A program made the position numbers and the translations under genes. Positions 51,951 through 60,149 of a stretch of DNA of 64,000 nucleotides are shown here, one piece after another. This DNA comes from Deltaproteobacteria bacterium (GTDB taxonomy: Bacteria > JAGRBM01 > JAHCIT01), in assembly GCA_026129095.1 (NCBI GenBank), contig JAHCIT010000001.1:186245-250244 (forward strand), given 5' to 3'. The first letter of the stretch is position 1. Each line of letters opens with the position of its first letter. The notes under the pieces are model-generated. The model had not been told where the DNA came from. It ran no database searches and saw only the letters and a program-made list of their open reading frames with translations.

Positions 51951-51967
51951 GCGACATGATTTGTCAT
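51951..51967. promoter_or_regulatory. Island palindrome, site 11 (variant)
   Basis: GCGACA-TGATT-TGTCAT, with one substitution in the left arm (CGACA). It is centred 37 nt upstream of the HAD gene, with TATATT at 51978-51983 in -10 position. The divergent pair at 51.9 kb thus has one site per gene, as at 33.3 kb. Confidence 0.65.
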
Positions 51968-51995
51968 TTGGGGCGGCTATATTTGGCTCAAGAAC

Positions 51996-52868
51996 ATGTC
52001 GGTAAAACTCCTCATCACCGATCTCGACCACACGCTCTGGGACTGGGCGGGGTATATCGTTCCGTCTCTGAAGGTGATGGTGGATTCGGTCGAGACGACC
52101 ACCGGCTACCCGAGACCGTTCATTATCGAGGCTCTCAAGAAGGTTTACGGGCGCTACCAGACGACCGAATACGCCTTCACCCTGCAACAGTCGGCCATCT
52201 GGACCCGCTGGCGGAGGCAGCATGGCGACGACCTGGACCGTTTCCTCGAAACCGTCGTCACTCCCGCCGCCCTTGCCTATGCCGCCGAACGGAAGAAACG
52301 GTTCCGCCTGTACCCGGGAGTGAAAGAGACTCTGGAAAAGCTTAAGCGTCAGGGCGTGAGTATCGTCGCGCTGTCCGACGCGCCGAGGTTCCCCGCCGAG
52401 CAGCGGCTGAAGCGCGCCGGAATCGACAGCCTGTTCGACGGCCTCTACTGCCTGAAGTCCTATCCGATTCCGAAGTCAGGCGGCCGACACCGGGTCGCGC
52501 CGTTCATCGTCGCCAAAGAGCGGTCCGGCCACTACCGGTCCCAAGTCGGCAAAGTCATCGAACTGCCACCGTCCTGGGAAAAGCCGGACCCGCGAGGACT
52601 GCGGAAAATCCTGAAGGCGATTGGCGTGAAACCAGAAGAAGCCATTCTGGTCGGCGACTCGCTCCGGAAAGACGGGGCCGTCGCCCATACCGCCGGAGTG
52701 CCGTTCTACTGGGCCCGGTACGGAACCGAGATCCCGGCCAAGATTCTTGAAGAGCTTTCCCTCTATACGCCCGCCGCCGTCCGCCGCCGGAACTCTTCGC
52801 CGCCAGCGGGGGAGGTTCACCGGAAGGGGGAGCTGGTTTCATTCAGGGATATATTGAGGCTTCAATGA
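51996..52868 (+). CDS. HAD-superfamily hydrolase
   Basis: A 290-residue HAD enzyme. The nucleophile motif DLDHT lies in LLITDLDHTLWDW (about residues 7-11), motif II serine in VALSDA, a lysine in the KP segment, and motif IV GDSLRKDGAVAHTAGV. A helical cap lies between motifs I and II. It would dephosphorylate a small metabolite, possibly a nucleotide. The C-terminal 25 residues are variable. It carries its own palindrome, so it is part of the regulated set despite being a metabolic-type enzyme. Confidence 0.85.
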   Translation: MSVKLLITDLDHTLWDWAGYIVPSLKVMVDSVETTTGYPRPFIIEALKKVYGRYQTTEYAFTLQQSAIWTRWRRQHGDDLDRFLETVVTPAALAYAAERKKRFRLYPGVKETLEKLKRQGVSIVALSDAPRFPAEQRLKRAGIDSLFDGLYCLKSYPIPKSGGRHRVAPFIVAKERSGHYRSQVGKVIELPPSWEKPDPRGLRKILKAIGVKPEEAILVGDSLRKDGAVAHTAGVPFYWARYGTEIPAKILEELSLYTPAAVRRRNSSPPAGEVHRKGELVSFRDILRLQ

Positions 52869-52958
52869 AGCATTCCCAGCGGGGGAAATGCCATATCTTC
52901 CGGCGTCATGAAGTGCCTCGGCGATCCAGTGGGCTGTCACGAAAGTTCTGTCCGGCGG

Positions 52959-54278
52959 TCAGTTCAGCACCTTCGCCACTTTCTCTGCAGCCTGACGGCC
53001 GGAGGTAAACGCGCCGTCCGTACACGGTGCGATCAAGTAGGCGCCCGCCACGAACACGCGGCGGTCTTTCGGCCACTGGGTGTTCAGGCCGTGGAGGATG
53101 GAGAAGCGCCCCGGAGGCATCTTCTCCACGGCCCGGTCCCATCTGAAGACGTGAATGCCGGTAATGTGCCCTTGAATGTAGGGGAAGAATTTCACCGCAT
53201 CTCTGGCCACGATCTCCCCAAACTGCTCCCGGGTGCCCTTGAACGAACGAACGAACTCTTCTTTCGTGACGCAAAACAGACACCCCTTGCCCGGCGGAAC
53301 GTTCTGGTTTCCCTTGGCGTCCTCGATGCCGAAAGAAGCCAGGCACTCGCTCTCTCCGGGACTGATGTAGACGCCGTAAAAAGGGTTGTGGATCGGCACG
53401 TCCGTCGTAATAGCCACCGGCCAGGTCGTCGAATACTGCGTGCTGCTGAAAATCTCGGTTTCGAGCGGTGAGAGGCCTTTTACGATCTCCGGAACGAGAT
53501 CGCCCCAGACCGCGACGACCGCCGCCGCATAATCCCCCGTCTGGGTCCGGTTTCCATCGCTCCAGCTTACCTCGACCCGGCCGCCTTTCTGCTCCACGGA
53601 GGTGACGCGGGCGCCATACCTGATGTCGAGGTCTCTCGACAGCCGGGCCGGGACCGAGCCCATCCCCTCGCGGAACGAATAGAGCTTCATGTTCAGGACC
53701 GACAGGGAATAGGCCATGAAGTTGAGTTTCGACATGTCCTTGAGCGGGTACATGCACAGGGCGCGGCAGACCGGATCGCCGAGATAGTCGGCGAGTTCCT
53801 GGCTCGTGCGGCGTTTCAGCCAGTCGTAGGCGTTCTCATCGTCGATGGCTACTCCCTTGTAGGCGTTCAGGAAGCTGTTCACCTTGAAAAAGTGCTTCAG
53901 ATAGTCGGGCAGAACCCCGATCATGGAAAGCTGGCTCTTCAGCGATACACCCCGGAACGTAAGCGCCGTGAAGGGGTTGCTCATGCTGACGGTGTGGAAC
54001 TTCCCGTCCCGGTAAAGCGAAGCCGCGTTCCGGGCGAGCACCCGCATCTCGTCTTGCATCCCGATCTCGTGCACCAGATCCGAGACCGCCTTGAAATACT
54101 TCACCACAAACGACGCACCGGTATCCACATGGAAGTCGCCGATCTTCTCCGTCGTCATGCGGCCGCCGGCCTTCTTGCCCGGCTCGAAGACCGTGCAGGG
54201 AATGCCCTGCTGCCGGAGCGAATAGGCCGCCCCGAGCCCCGCCATGCCGGCGCCGATCACTGCCACATGATTGTCCAT
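52959..54278 (-). CDS. FAD-dependent amine-oxidase-like oxidoreductase
   Basis: A 439-residue flavoprotein. The FAD-binding GAGMAGLGAAYSLRQQGIPCTVFEPGKKAGGRM (about residues 7-40) is followed by the DTGASFV segment, and the C-terminal VFVAGAYLIAPCTDGAFTSGRQAAEKV closes the FAD site. It belongs to the monoamine oxidase / protoporphyrinogen oxidase-like group; the substrate is unknown. It is convergent with the HAD gene (90-nt gap) and has no island palindrome upstream, so it may be passenger metabolism or independently controlled. Confidence 0.85.
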   Translation of the reverse strand: MDNHVAVIGAGMAGLGAAYSLRQQGIPCTVFEPGKKAGGRMTTEKIGDFHVDTGASFVVKYFKAVSDLVHEIGMQDEMRVLARNAASLYRDGKFHTVSMSNPFTALTFRGVSLKSQLSMIGVLPDYLKHFFKVNSFLNAYKGVAIDDENAYDWLKRRTSQELADYLGDPVCRALCMYPLKDMSKLNFMAYSLSVLNMKLYSFREGMGSVPARLSRDLDIRYGARVTSVEQKGGRVEVSWSDGNRTQTGDYAAAVVAVWGDLVPEIVKGLSPLETEIFSSTQYSTTWPVAITTDVPIHNPFYGVYISPGESECLASFGIEDAKGNQNVPPGKGCLFCVTKEEFVRSFKGTREQFGEIVARDAVKFFPYIQGHITGIHVFRWDRAVEKMPPGRFSILHGLNTQWPKDRRVFVAGAYLIAPCTDGAFTSGRQAAEKVAKVLN

Positions 54279-54930
54279 GGAAACACTCCTGATGTCCGGA
54301 ATTGCAAACGCCCGATCCTAGCAACAGAGGGAAACGCGTTCCACTATTTTCATGTGCAGAACAAGGCATCACAAAACCCCATAACCTATGTAAACTGCTG
54401 ACCTGAGGCCAATCCGGCCACCTCGGACGCCGTCTTCTGGCCGCCTCGCAGGCGTTTTTCTGGTGCCGCCAGAGGTACCCCGCTTCCGCGCGCGTGGATC
54501 GCGCGCGGCGGGCCGGGAAAACGGCGCGGTTCCAGGTGTCGTCCGAGCACGGCCCAGGGGTGCGTCCACGGGCCCGCCCAGGTGCTGGCAAACCTCTTCG
54601 CGAGCGCGGTTCGCGCACGGATGTTTTCAGGGAAATCCCTCGTTTCAGCCGTAACCCACTGACCTCCCTGGAATCCCGGATCGATCAGTACCCCCATAAA
54701 CGCCCGTGTGCGCACAAAAAGATCATTGTTGAGCAAACAGATAGTTGTCAGATTGATGGCTGAAAGGACCGGGGATGATTTCCCCGGCTCGCAGAATTCA
54801 CCCGGCGTTAATCCCTGCCGGATTCAGCCGCCTTCATGCGAAAATAATTGGCAAAAGATTCCGGAAGATTGGCCATTTTATTTCCCTCCCCTTTGCCCGC
54901 ATCCTGATCTGGAGAAAGGACGAGACACCC
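54279..54930. other. Gene-poor GC-rich region upstream of the excision/integration genes
   Basis: No convincing gene lies in these 650 nt. The region contains a perfect 9-bp inverted repeat CCGCGCGCG / CGCGCGCGG (54486-54494 and 54500-54508, 5-nt spacer) and other CG-rich stem-forming stretches between 54405 and 54640. A minus-strand open frame here has no ribosome-binding site and an implausible composition. A regulatory RNA or transfer/excision control region is possible. Confidence 0.4.
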
Positions 54931-55209
54931 ATGGACCCCGCCGTCACAGAGAAACCCCCGCAGCTCTCCCCGCTTGCCCAGGCGGTCTACGCGCGCCTCC
55001 GGCAGCGTTCCGCAGCCATCCCCGCCGCATCGAGCTTCATCTACGAAATCCGCGCGATGGTCGAATCGAAGGGCTACGAAATCTCCGGCGAAGAGATCGG
55101 CCTCGCCTTCAACGAGCTGGTCCGCGCCGGGCTCGCCCGCATCAAGGTCCGCAAGGACTACATGGGGCTCATCCCCCTCAACCGCTTCCGGGGCGTGAAA
55201 TTCGAATAG
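54931..55209 (+). CDS. Small winged-helix-like hypothetical protein
   Basis: A 92-residue protein from the ATG at 54931, preceded by GGAGAAAGGA. The frame is open from 54775, but the upstream part looks non-coding. The sequence AQAVYARLRQRSAAIPAASSFIYEIRAMVESKGYEISGEEIGLAFNELVRAGLARIKV has the helix-helix-strand rhythm of a winged helix. Its place just upstream of the excisionase and integrase suggests a regulator of island mobility. No family recognised. Confidence 0.55.
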   Translation: MDPAVTEKPPQLSPLAQAVYARLRQRSAAIPAASSFIYEIRAMVESKGYEISGEEIGLAFNELVRAGLARIKVRKDYMGLIPLNRFRGVKFE

Positions 55210-55243
55210 CCACACCAACCCCAATCCCTCTGAGGTTCATGCC

Positions 55244-55495
55244 ATGGACCACGACAAATCTGCCGATTCATCTCAACGCTCCTCACCGATGGAGGAACTA
55301 CCGGCATTTCTCACCGTTGACGAACTCGCCGCCCTGCTCCGCATCAACCGCGACACTGCCTACCACCTGTGCTCGACACGGGAGATCCCCGGCGTCCGCA
55401 AACTTGGCCGGTGCATACGCATCCACCGCGAAACCGTGCTATCGTGGTTTGTTGGCCAGGACCGCGTTTCATGCTCAACGAGGAAACCCCGATGA
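55244..55495 (+). CDS. Excisionase-like / MerR-type helix-turn-helix protein
   Basis: An 83-residue protein. The core FLTVDELAALLRINRDTAYHLCSTREIPGVRKLGRCIRIHRETVLSWF (about 23-69) is the DNA-binding excisionase-family winged helix. An internal ATG at 55289 is an alternative start. Its stop overlaps the integrase start as ATGA, so the two are translationally coupled. It probably bends DNA at the island ends to favour excision, or represses integrase. Confidence 0.85.
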   Translation: MDHDKSADSSQRSSPMEELPAFLTVDELAALLRINRDTAYHLCSTREIPGVRKLGRCIRIHRETVLSWFVGQDRVSCSTRKPR

Positions 55496-56673
55496 GTGTA
55501 CGACGCAGGACCATTCAGGACCGGGAGACCGGCCTGATGAAGGAGGTGTGGGTCGTCGATATCGACTTCACGCATCCAGACGGACGCCGGGAGCGCATCC
55601 GCAAACACTCGCCCGTGAATACCCGCCGGGGGGCGGAACAGTACGAGCGGGAAGTGCGGAATGCGCTGCTCAAGGGCGAATACAAAAAGAAGAAGGAGGA
55701 AATACCGGAGACACAGCCCATACCTACTTTCAAAGCGTTCTCGATAGAGTTCGTGAATACCTATGCGAAGATGAACAACAAACCCAGCGAGATACACAAC
55801 AAGGAACGGATGCTGAGGACTCACCTGAATCCCTACTTCGGAAGCCGGCCGCTCGATTCGATCACGACGCGTGACATCGAGACGTACAAGGCCAAGAAGA
55901 TAGAGAGCGGCCTCTCGCCCAAGTCGGTGAACAACCACCTCGCCGTGGCCGGACGCATGTTCCGGATCGCGAAGAAGTGGGAGGTCATCGGGAAGACGCC
56001 TGAAGTGTCGTTCCTGAAGGTGAAACTGCCTGACTACGATTTTCTCGACTTCAGGGAGGCCGAACGGCTGATCGCCGGCGCGGACCCCGAGTGGCGGGCG
56101 ATGATCGTGGTGGCGCTCCGGACCGGCATGCGGCTCGGAGAGCTGAGGGCGCTTCGCTGGCAGGATGTGGATCTCGTCGCGGGCAAACTGTTCGTGAGAC
56201 AGGCTGCCTGGAACGACGTGATCGGCACGCCCAAGAGCGGCAGGCCAAGGGAGATCCCGCTGAGCAATGATGCGCGGCAGTCTCTCAAGGCTCACCGGCA
56301 TCTCAGGGGCGAGTATGTGTTCGCGGGAAAAAGCGGAGACATGCTTCACAAGGCGGAGACGAAGTGGCCGCTCAGGCGCGCCTGGCGAAAAGCCGGGCTA
56401 CGCGAGGTCGGCTGGCACATGCTTCGCCACACGTTCGCTTCGCATCTCGCCATGAAGGGAGTGCCGCTCAAGGCCATTCAGGAACTGCTTGGCCACGCGG
56501 ACATTCACATGACGATGCGGTATGCGCACATGAGTCCCGACACGAAGCGGGACGCCGTGCAGCTTCTCGACGAACCTCAGGTTCGTCCGGAAGAAAGTTA
56601 CGGCACACTGACGGCACATGACGGTTCATCACGCGCCGCGGCGCTCAAAAGCGCAATAAATACAGATAGTTAA
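55492..56673 (+). CDS. int: Tyrosine recombinase (island integrase)
   Basis: A 393-residue integrase. It has an arm-binding N-terminus, a SAM-like core-binding domain (about 80-170) and a catalytic domain with R214 (TGMRLGE), K248, H309-x-x-R312 (HMLRH), H335 (LLGH) and the nucleophile Y344 (RYAHM). I start at the ATG at 55492, which overlaps the excisionase stop; a frame from 55369 would overlap that gene. It ends 1 nt before the tmRNA 3' end, where it should cut. It carries a direct repeat in its last codons (56601-56619) that matches the left end, probably an arm site. Confidence 0.95.
   Translation: MSVRRRTIQDRETGLMKEVWVVDIDFTHPDGRRERIRKHSPVNTRRGAEQYEREVRNALLKGEYKKKKEEIPETQPIPTFKAFSIEFVNTYAKMNNKPSEIHNKERMLRTHLNPYFGSRPLDSITTRDIETYKAKKIESGLSPKSVNNHLAVAGRMFRIAKKWEVIGKTPEVSFLKVKLPDYDFLDFREAERLIAGADPEWRAMIVVALRTGMRLGELRALRWQDVDLVAGKLFVRQAAWNDVIGTPKSGRPREIPLSNDARQSLKAHRHLRGEYVFAGKSGDMLHKAETKWPLRRAWRKAGLREVGWHMLRHTFASHLAMKGVPLKAIQELLGHADIHMTMRYAHMSPDTKRDAVQLLDEPQVRPEESYGTLTAHDGSSRAAALKSAINTDS
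56601..56619 (+). repeat. Right-end copy of the arm-type repeat
   Basis: CGGCACACTGACGGCACAT, identical over 19 bp to 15879-15897. It lies inside the integrase 3' end, 55 nt from the att core. Same orientation relative to the core as in the left arm. Confidence 0.6.
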
Positions 56674-56674
56674 A

Positions 56675-56699
56675 TGGTGGAGGCGCCGGGAATTGAACC
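56675..56699. repeat. Right attachment site (within ssrA 3' end)
   Basis: The 25-bp core shared with 15726-15750. Here it forms the 3' end of the intact tmRNA gene, so integration has preserved ssrA. Confidence 0.9.
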
Positions 56700-57040
56700 C
56701 GGGTCCGAGAATCCTGTTGTCAGCGGCTACCACGTGCGTCCTGACCTGTTGTGGTTCTCGGCGCCTGGTGTTGGCCGGTCATCCGCCCACCCTGCGCCAT
56801 GCCCCGGTTGCTTTTAGCCATTGGAAGCCGAGGTGCCTCCCGCAGGCGAGTCCGTATTCATGTCACCCCGGGGCGGGCTTCGGACGGGCCTTCCCCGGAG
56901 AACTCGCGGTTTAAATTAGGCCGCGAGAGCCATGTCGTAATCAGCGTCGATTACAGTGTTGCCTCTTGTTAACGCGGCCGAAGGCTCCGCGGCACGCAAC
57001 CCCTGACTCAGCCGATCCCCGTCGAACCCAATTCGCCCCC
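56675..57040 (-). ncRNA. ssrA: tmRNA (transfer-messenger RNA)
   Basis: A 366-nt one-piece tmRNA. The minus-strand 5' end GGGGGCGAATTGGGTTCGAC begins at 57040. The 3' end carries the T-arm GGTTCAATTCCCGGCGCC and an encoded CCA. The tag frame runs from 56963 to a TAA at 56916-56918 and reads GNTVIDADYDMALAA, ending with the protease-recognised ALAA. It rescues stalled ribosomes with SmpB. Its 3' end is the integration target of the adjacent island. Confidence 0.95.
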
Positions 57041-57179
57041 GCAGGTCATCCAGCAGGGAAAACCGGTTCTCCGGCATGAAGCGGGAGAGCCCAAGGCTTT
57101 CACAAAAGCCAATATAAGGCTTCCTGGCGGAAAGTCGAGGGGAGGTTCGTCAGGGCCCGGGAATGGCTATACTTTCAGC

Positions 57180-57494
57180 GTGGAGCACAAACTCTCCAGC
57201 CTTCCCAGCGCAACCTACCGGGGCCAGGTCAATACCCATGATGGCAAGCCGCTCGCCGGGATGGTGCGTGTATTCTGCGGCGACTCGCCGGTCCTCAACC
57301 GCAAAATGGATGGTCAATTTCTGCTCAATCTCGTCCCCGGCCCCTACCGGATTGAAATCCGCGTGGACGGATACCAGTCGATGCAGCACCAGATCACTCT
57401 GCACGCCCAGCAGGGCATATCACACCAGTTCGTCATGAATCCGCAATGGCGGCCAGATGCACGGGCTCCAGGCGACCAGCCTGAGGAAAACTAG
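57180..57494 (+). CDS. Small carboxypeptidase-regulatory-like domain protein
   Basis: A 104-residue protein starting with GTG. YRGQVNTHDGKPLAGMVRVFCGDSPVLNRKMDGQFLLNLVPGPYRIEIRVDGYQSMQHQITL is a typical prealbumin-like beta-sandwich repeat of the CarboxypepD_reg/PEGA type. No signal peptide is visible, so its location is uncertain. It is convergent with the esterase gene 8 nt away. Role unknown. Confidence 0.65.
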   Translation: MEHKLSSLPSATYRGQVNTHDGKPLAGMVRVFCGDSPVLNRKMDGQFLLNLVPGPYRIEIRVDGYQSMQHQITLHAQQGISHQFVMNPQWRPDARAPGDQPEEN

Positions 57495-57502
57495 GCAGTC
57501 AC

Positions 57503-58552
57503 TCAGGACTGGTCGAACCATTCGGCAATCTCGCGGTTTTTTGACACCGGATAGGTATGTGACAGGCCCTGCAGCTCACGGTAGGTAACCGGACATCCGG
57601 CCGCCTTCAGCCGCTGCTCGGCGAGCCTCGCCGTTTGCACTGGGAACAGAAAATCAGATGTCCCATGGATTACATGGACGGGGAGTTTCTGCGCGGCGGT
57701 TTCAACCGGTACCCAGGGCTTCAGGACCCCTGACACACAGCTAACTCCAGTGAACAGGTTAGGATTGGCGAACCCCAGTTCGTAAGCCGCACTCCCCCCG
57801 TCGGAAAGCCCCGTCACCAGCACCTTGCCGGGATCAATGTATTCCTCAGCCATGAGCCGCCGCATTTCGGCAAGGATCAGCGGGAAATCGGTTTTTTCAT
57901 CCCAGGTCGCACCACGGGATTTGGGCGCAAGCCCGTACCAGCACCAGGTGTGCAGTGTCCGCAGCCAGAGCGAAAGGAACTCCCCGGAGCCGCCAAAGGC
58001 GCCATGAAGCAGGACAGCCAGCGGCCGCCGACCAGTGGGTATGCGCCCGCTCGGCCGGAAGAGGAGCCCATGCCCGACAATGCTGCCATCCGAGACAAAT
58101 TCACGCCGGATAATGTCTGCCTTCGGCAGAGGCTCGGTGAACCCTTCCGGCGGGGATACTTCAAGAAAAAACCGCTCCAGTTCGCTCACCACACTGCGAT
58201 AGGGGAAAAGCGCGACCATGGCATCTCCCGCCGCATGAAAACCCGCCAGCAGCGAGGCGGGGTTGGCCGGATTGAACGGCCCGCTCAGGGTTTGGCAGCC
58301 TGCCGCCATGGACTTTACCGATTTCAGCCACGTTCCCAGATGCTCGTCCAGCCCTGCCCGCAGTTCGAGACGCGCTTCCACACCGCGAAGTTTCGGGAGA
58401 TGGATCTCCCGGAGCCTCTTTTGCATCAGCGGAATTGTCCTGAGATCAATCTGCTCCATTGCCGCGTGCAGTTCGGCCAGGTACGCAAGCAGGTCACGCG
58501 CCACCTCCCTGAGCAGCGGCGTGTCTTCCCGGTCAATCACGATATCCGTCAT
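57503..58552 (-). CDS. Alpha/beta hydrolase, esterase/phospholipase type
   Basis: A 349-residue protein. The N-terminal 140 residues are helical and unassigned. The hydrolase core has the oxyanion-hole segment LLHGAFGGSGEF, the nucleophile elbow GLSDGG (about residue 250), an aspartate in GTSDFLFP and the histidine in LSHTYP. It resembles PHB depolymerase or feruloyl-esterase-like lipases of the LpqC type. No signal peptide. It is 33 nt downstream of the RNase G/E gene on the same strand and may share a transcript. Confidence 0.8.
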   Translation of the reverse strand: MTDIVIDREDTPLLREVARDLLAYLAELHAAMEQIDLRTIPLMQKRLREIHLPKLRGVEARLELRAGLDEHLGTWLKSVKSMAAGCQTLSGPFNPANPASLLAGFHAAGDAMVALFPYRSVVSELERFFLEVSPPEGFTEPLPKADIIRREFVSDGSIVGHGLLFRPSGRIPTGRRPLAVLLHGAFGGSGEFLSLWLRTLHTWCWYGLAPKSRGATWDEKTDFPLILAEMRRLMAEEYIDPGKVLVTGLSDGGSAAYELGFANPNLFTGVSCVSGVLKPWVPVETAAQKLPVHVIHGTSDFLFPVQTARLAEQRLKAAGCPVTYRELQGLSHTYPVSKNREIAEWFDQS

Positions 58553-58585
58553 CTATTCATGTCCCGGCATGATCACCCAGAGCCG

Positions 58586-60061
58586 TCATTTGAGCCGCCG
58601 CCGGCCGGTGGATTCCCGGCCAGGCATGACCTCGAACCGTTCGGGATGAAAAGCCTCGATCCCCTTGAATGCGAGGCGCAGCCCCGCTGCCGCTTCCAGT
58701 TCCTCCACGCCCGGCAAATCAGCGCCCGTCAGGCGATCCACAACCGCCGGATGGGCATGAACCACCACATTCGGCCCGAGGCCCTTGGCCGCCGAGCGGC
58801 GGACCTGCCGGAGAATATCCCGCGCCACCGTGAGCGGCGAGATCGTGCGCCCCGTCCCTTCACAGCAGGAACACACGTCTTCAAGTTGTGCGGTCAGGCT
58901 GTCACGCACCCGCTTTCGGGTCATCTCGACAAGACCCAGTTCCGATATCCGGGTAATCGTACAGCGGGCCCGGTCGGCCGCAAGCGCATCGGACAGTTCC
59001 TTCCGGACCCGCTCGCGGTTTTCAGTCTTCTGCATGTCAATGAAATCAATGACGATAATTCCGCCCAGATTGCGGAGCCGGAGCTGACGGGCTATTTCCC
59101 GGGCCGCCTCCAGGTTGGTGCGGGTGATCGTCTCCTCGAAATCACGTTTTCCCGTATGCTTGCCGGTATTCACGTCAATGGCGGTCATCGCCTCTCCCGA
59201 ATCGATCACGAGATACCCGCCTGACCGCAGCCAGACGCGGCGCGCCAGCGCCAAGCGGATATCGTCGTCCAGGCCGAAGCGGTCAGCAGCCGGCTCCAGC
59301 CCCCGGTGCAGTTCCATGACCGGAAGCAATGCCGGTTTCAGGCGGCCGACCAGTTCTTTCATCGAGAGCATCAGGGGTTCCGAATCGCATATCACCGCTG
59401 CAATTCCCGGTTCGATGAAGTCGCGGACGATCCGGAGCGCCAGTTCCGGGGGCCGGTATATGACAGCAGGAACCGGCCCCGACTGGCTGCGCTGTTCGAT
59501 GCTTCTCCACTCGGCGGAAAGCTCGGCCACGTCAGCCGCAATGGCCGCCGGGTCCGCTTCATGGGCGGCTGTGCGGGCGATCAGACCGGATCCCTCCGGT
59601 GCAAGTGCCGCCAGGGTTTCCTTGAGCCGCGAACGATCGTCATCGCCATTGACCCGGTGAGAAACACCGAACACCGGACGTCCGGGGAACAGCACAACGT
59701 ACCGGCCCGCCAGAGCGATCCGCGTCGACACCTTGGCTCCCTTGGCAGGACCCGGTTCCTTTTCCACCTGCACCAGTATTTCGCAGCCCGGCCGGACGAT
59801 ATCTTCAATGAGGCGCTGCTGGCCGCGTGGCCCCTCGGGCTGGGCATCGCCCGCGAACAGGTACGCCGGGCGCTCCACCCCGATATCGACAAAGGCCGCC
59901 TGCATGCCAGGCAGAACCCGGACTACCCGTCCACGGTAGATATTGCCGGTAAGACCTGCGTCCTGGGGACGTTCAGTGTGGTACTCGGCCAGACGGCCGT
60001 CTTCGATCACGGCAACCCGGGTTTCAAGCCGGTCATGGCTGATCACCAGTTCGCGCTTCAT
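58586..60061 (-). CDS. rng: Ribonuclease E/G family endoribonuclease
   Basis: A 491-residue protein the size of RNase G, lacking the long C-terminal scaffold of RNase E. The S1-like start (GNIYRGRVVRVLPGMQAAFVDIGVERPAYL) is followed by the DNase I-like catalytic region (IDSGEAMTAIDVNTGKHTGKRDFEETITRTNLEAAREIARQLRLRNLGGIIVIDFIDM). The Zn-link is CSCCEGTG. It processes 16S rRNA 5' ends and degrades mRNA. Confidence 0.95.
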   Translation of the reverse strand: MKRELVISHDRLETRVAVIEDGRLAEYHTERPQDAGLTGNIYRGRVVRVLPGMQAAFVDIGVERPAYLFAGDAQPEGPRGQQRLIEDIVRPGCEILVQVEKEPGPAKGAKVSTRIALAGRYVVLFPGRPVFGVSHRVNGDDDRSRLKETLAALAPEGSGLIARTAAHEADPAAIAADVAELSAEWRSIEQRSQSGPVPAVIYRPPELALRIVRDFIEPGIAAVICDSEPLMLSMKELVGRLKPALLPVMELHRGLEPAADRFGLDDDIRLALARRVWLRSGGYLVIDSGEAMTAIDVNTGKHTGKRDFEETITRTNLEAAREIARQLRLRNLGGIIVIDFIDMQKTENRERVRKELSDALAADRARCTITRISELGLVEMTRKRVRDSLTAQLEDVCSCCEGTGRTISPLTVARDILRQVRRSAAKGLGPNVVVHAHPAVVDRLTGADLPGVEELEAAAGLRLAFKGIEAFHPERFEVMPGRESTGRRRLK

Positions 60062-60149
60062 CAGCCAGTATCACCCCGAATGGCCATACAGACGCAACGG
60101 TAGCTTCCGAAAGGCCGGAAGGGTAACGGGAACCGGACGAGAGCAGATT

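Larger units (their letters stand above)
15726..56674. mobile_element. 41-kb genomic island integrated at ssrA
   Basis: A 25-bp sequence identical to the 3' end of the tmRNA gene occurs at 15726-15750 and again at 56675-56699, where it is part of intact ssrA. Adjacent to the right copy, inside the element, are a tyrosine integrase (55492-56673) and an excisionase-like gene, the classic layout for an ssrA-targeting island. The element carries no phage structural genes and no conjugation genes. It therefore looks like a defence-type genomic island or mobilisable element. Contents are Fic proteins, hipBA, restriction-modification, nucleases, helicases, a WYL regulator and many unknown genes. Confidence 0.92.

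Noticed and set aside
54386-54736. 116-codon minus-strand open frame in the gap before the mobility genes
   Set aside because: No ribosome-binding site, no family likeness and an arginine/proline/glycine-heavy composition typical of non-coding GC-rich DNA.
15726-56674. Prophage or CRISPR locus within the island
   Set aside because: No capsid, portal, terminase, tail or lysis gene, no cas gene (the DUF2779 nuclease only shares a Cas4-like fold) and no regularly spaced repeat array were seen.
57950-59224. 424-codon plus-strand open frame over the esterase and RNase G/E genes
   Set aside because: Opposite to two recognisable genes and without any motif.
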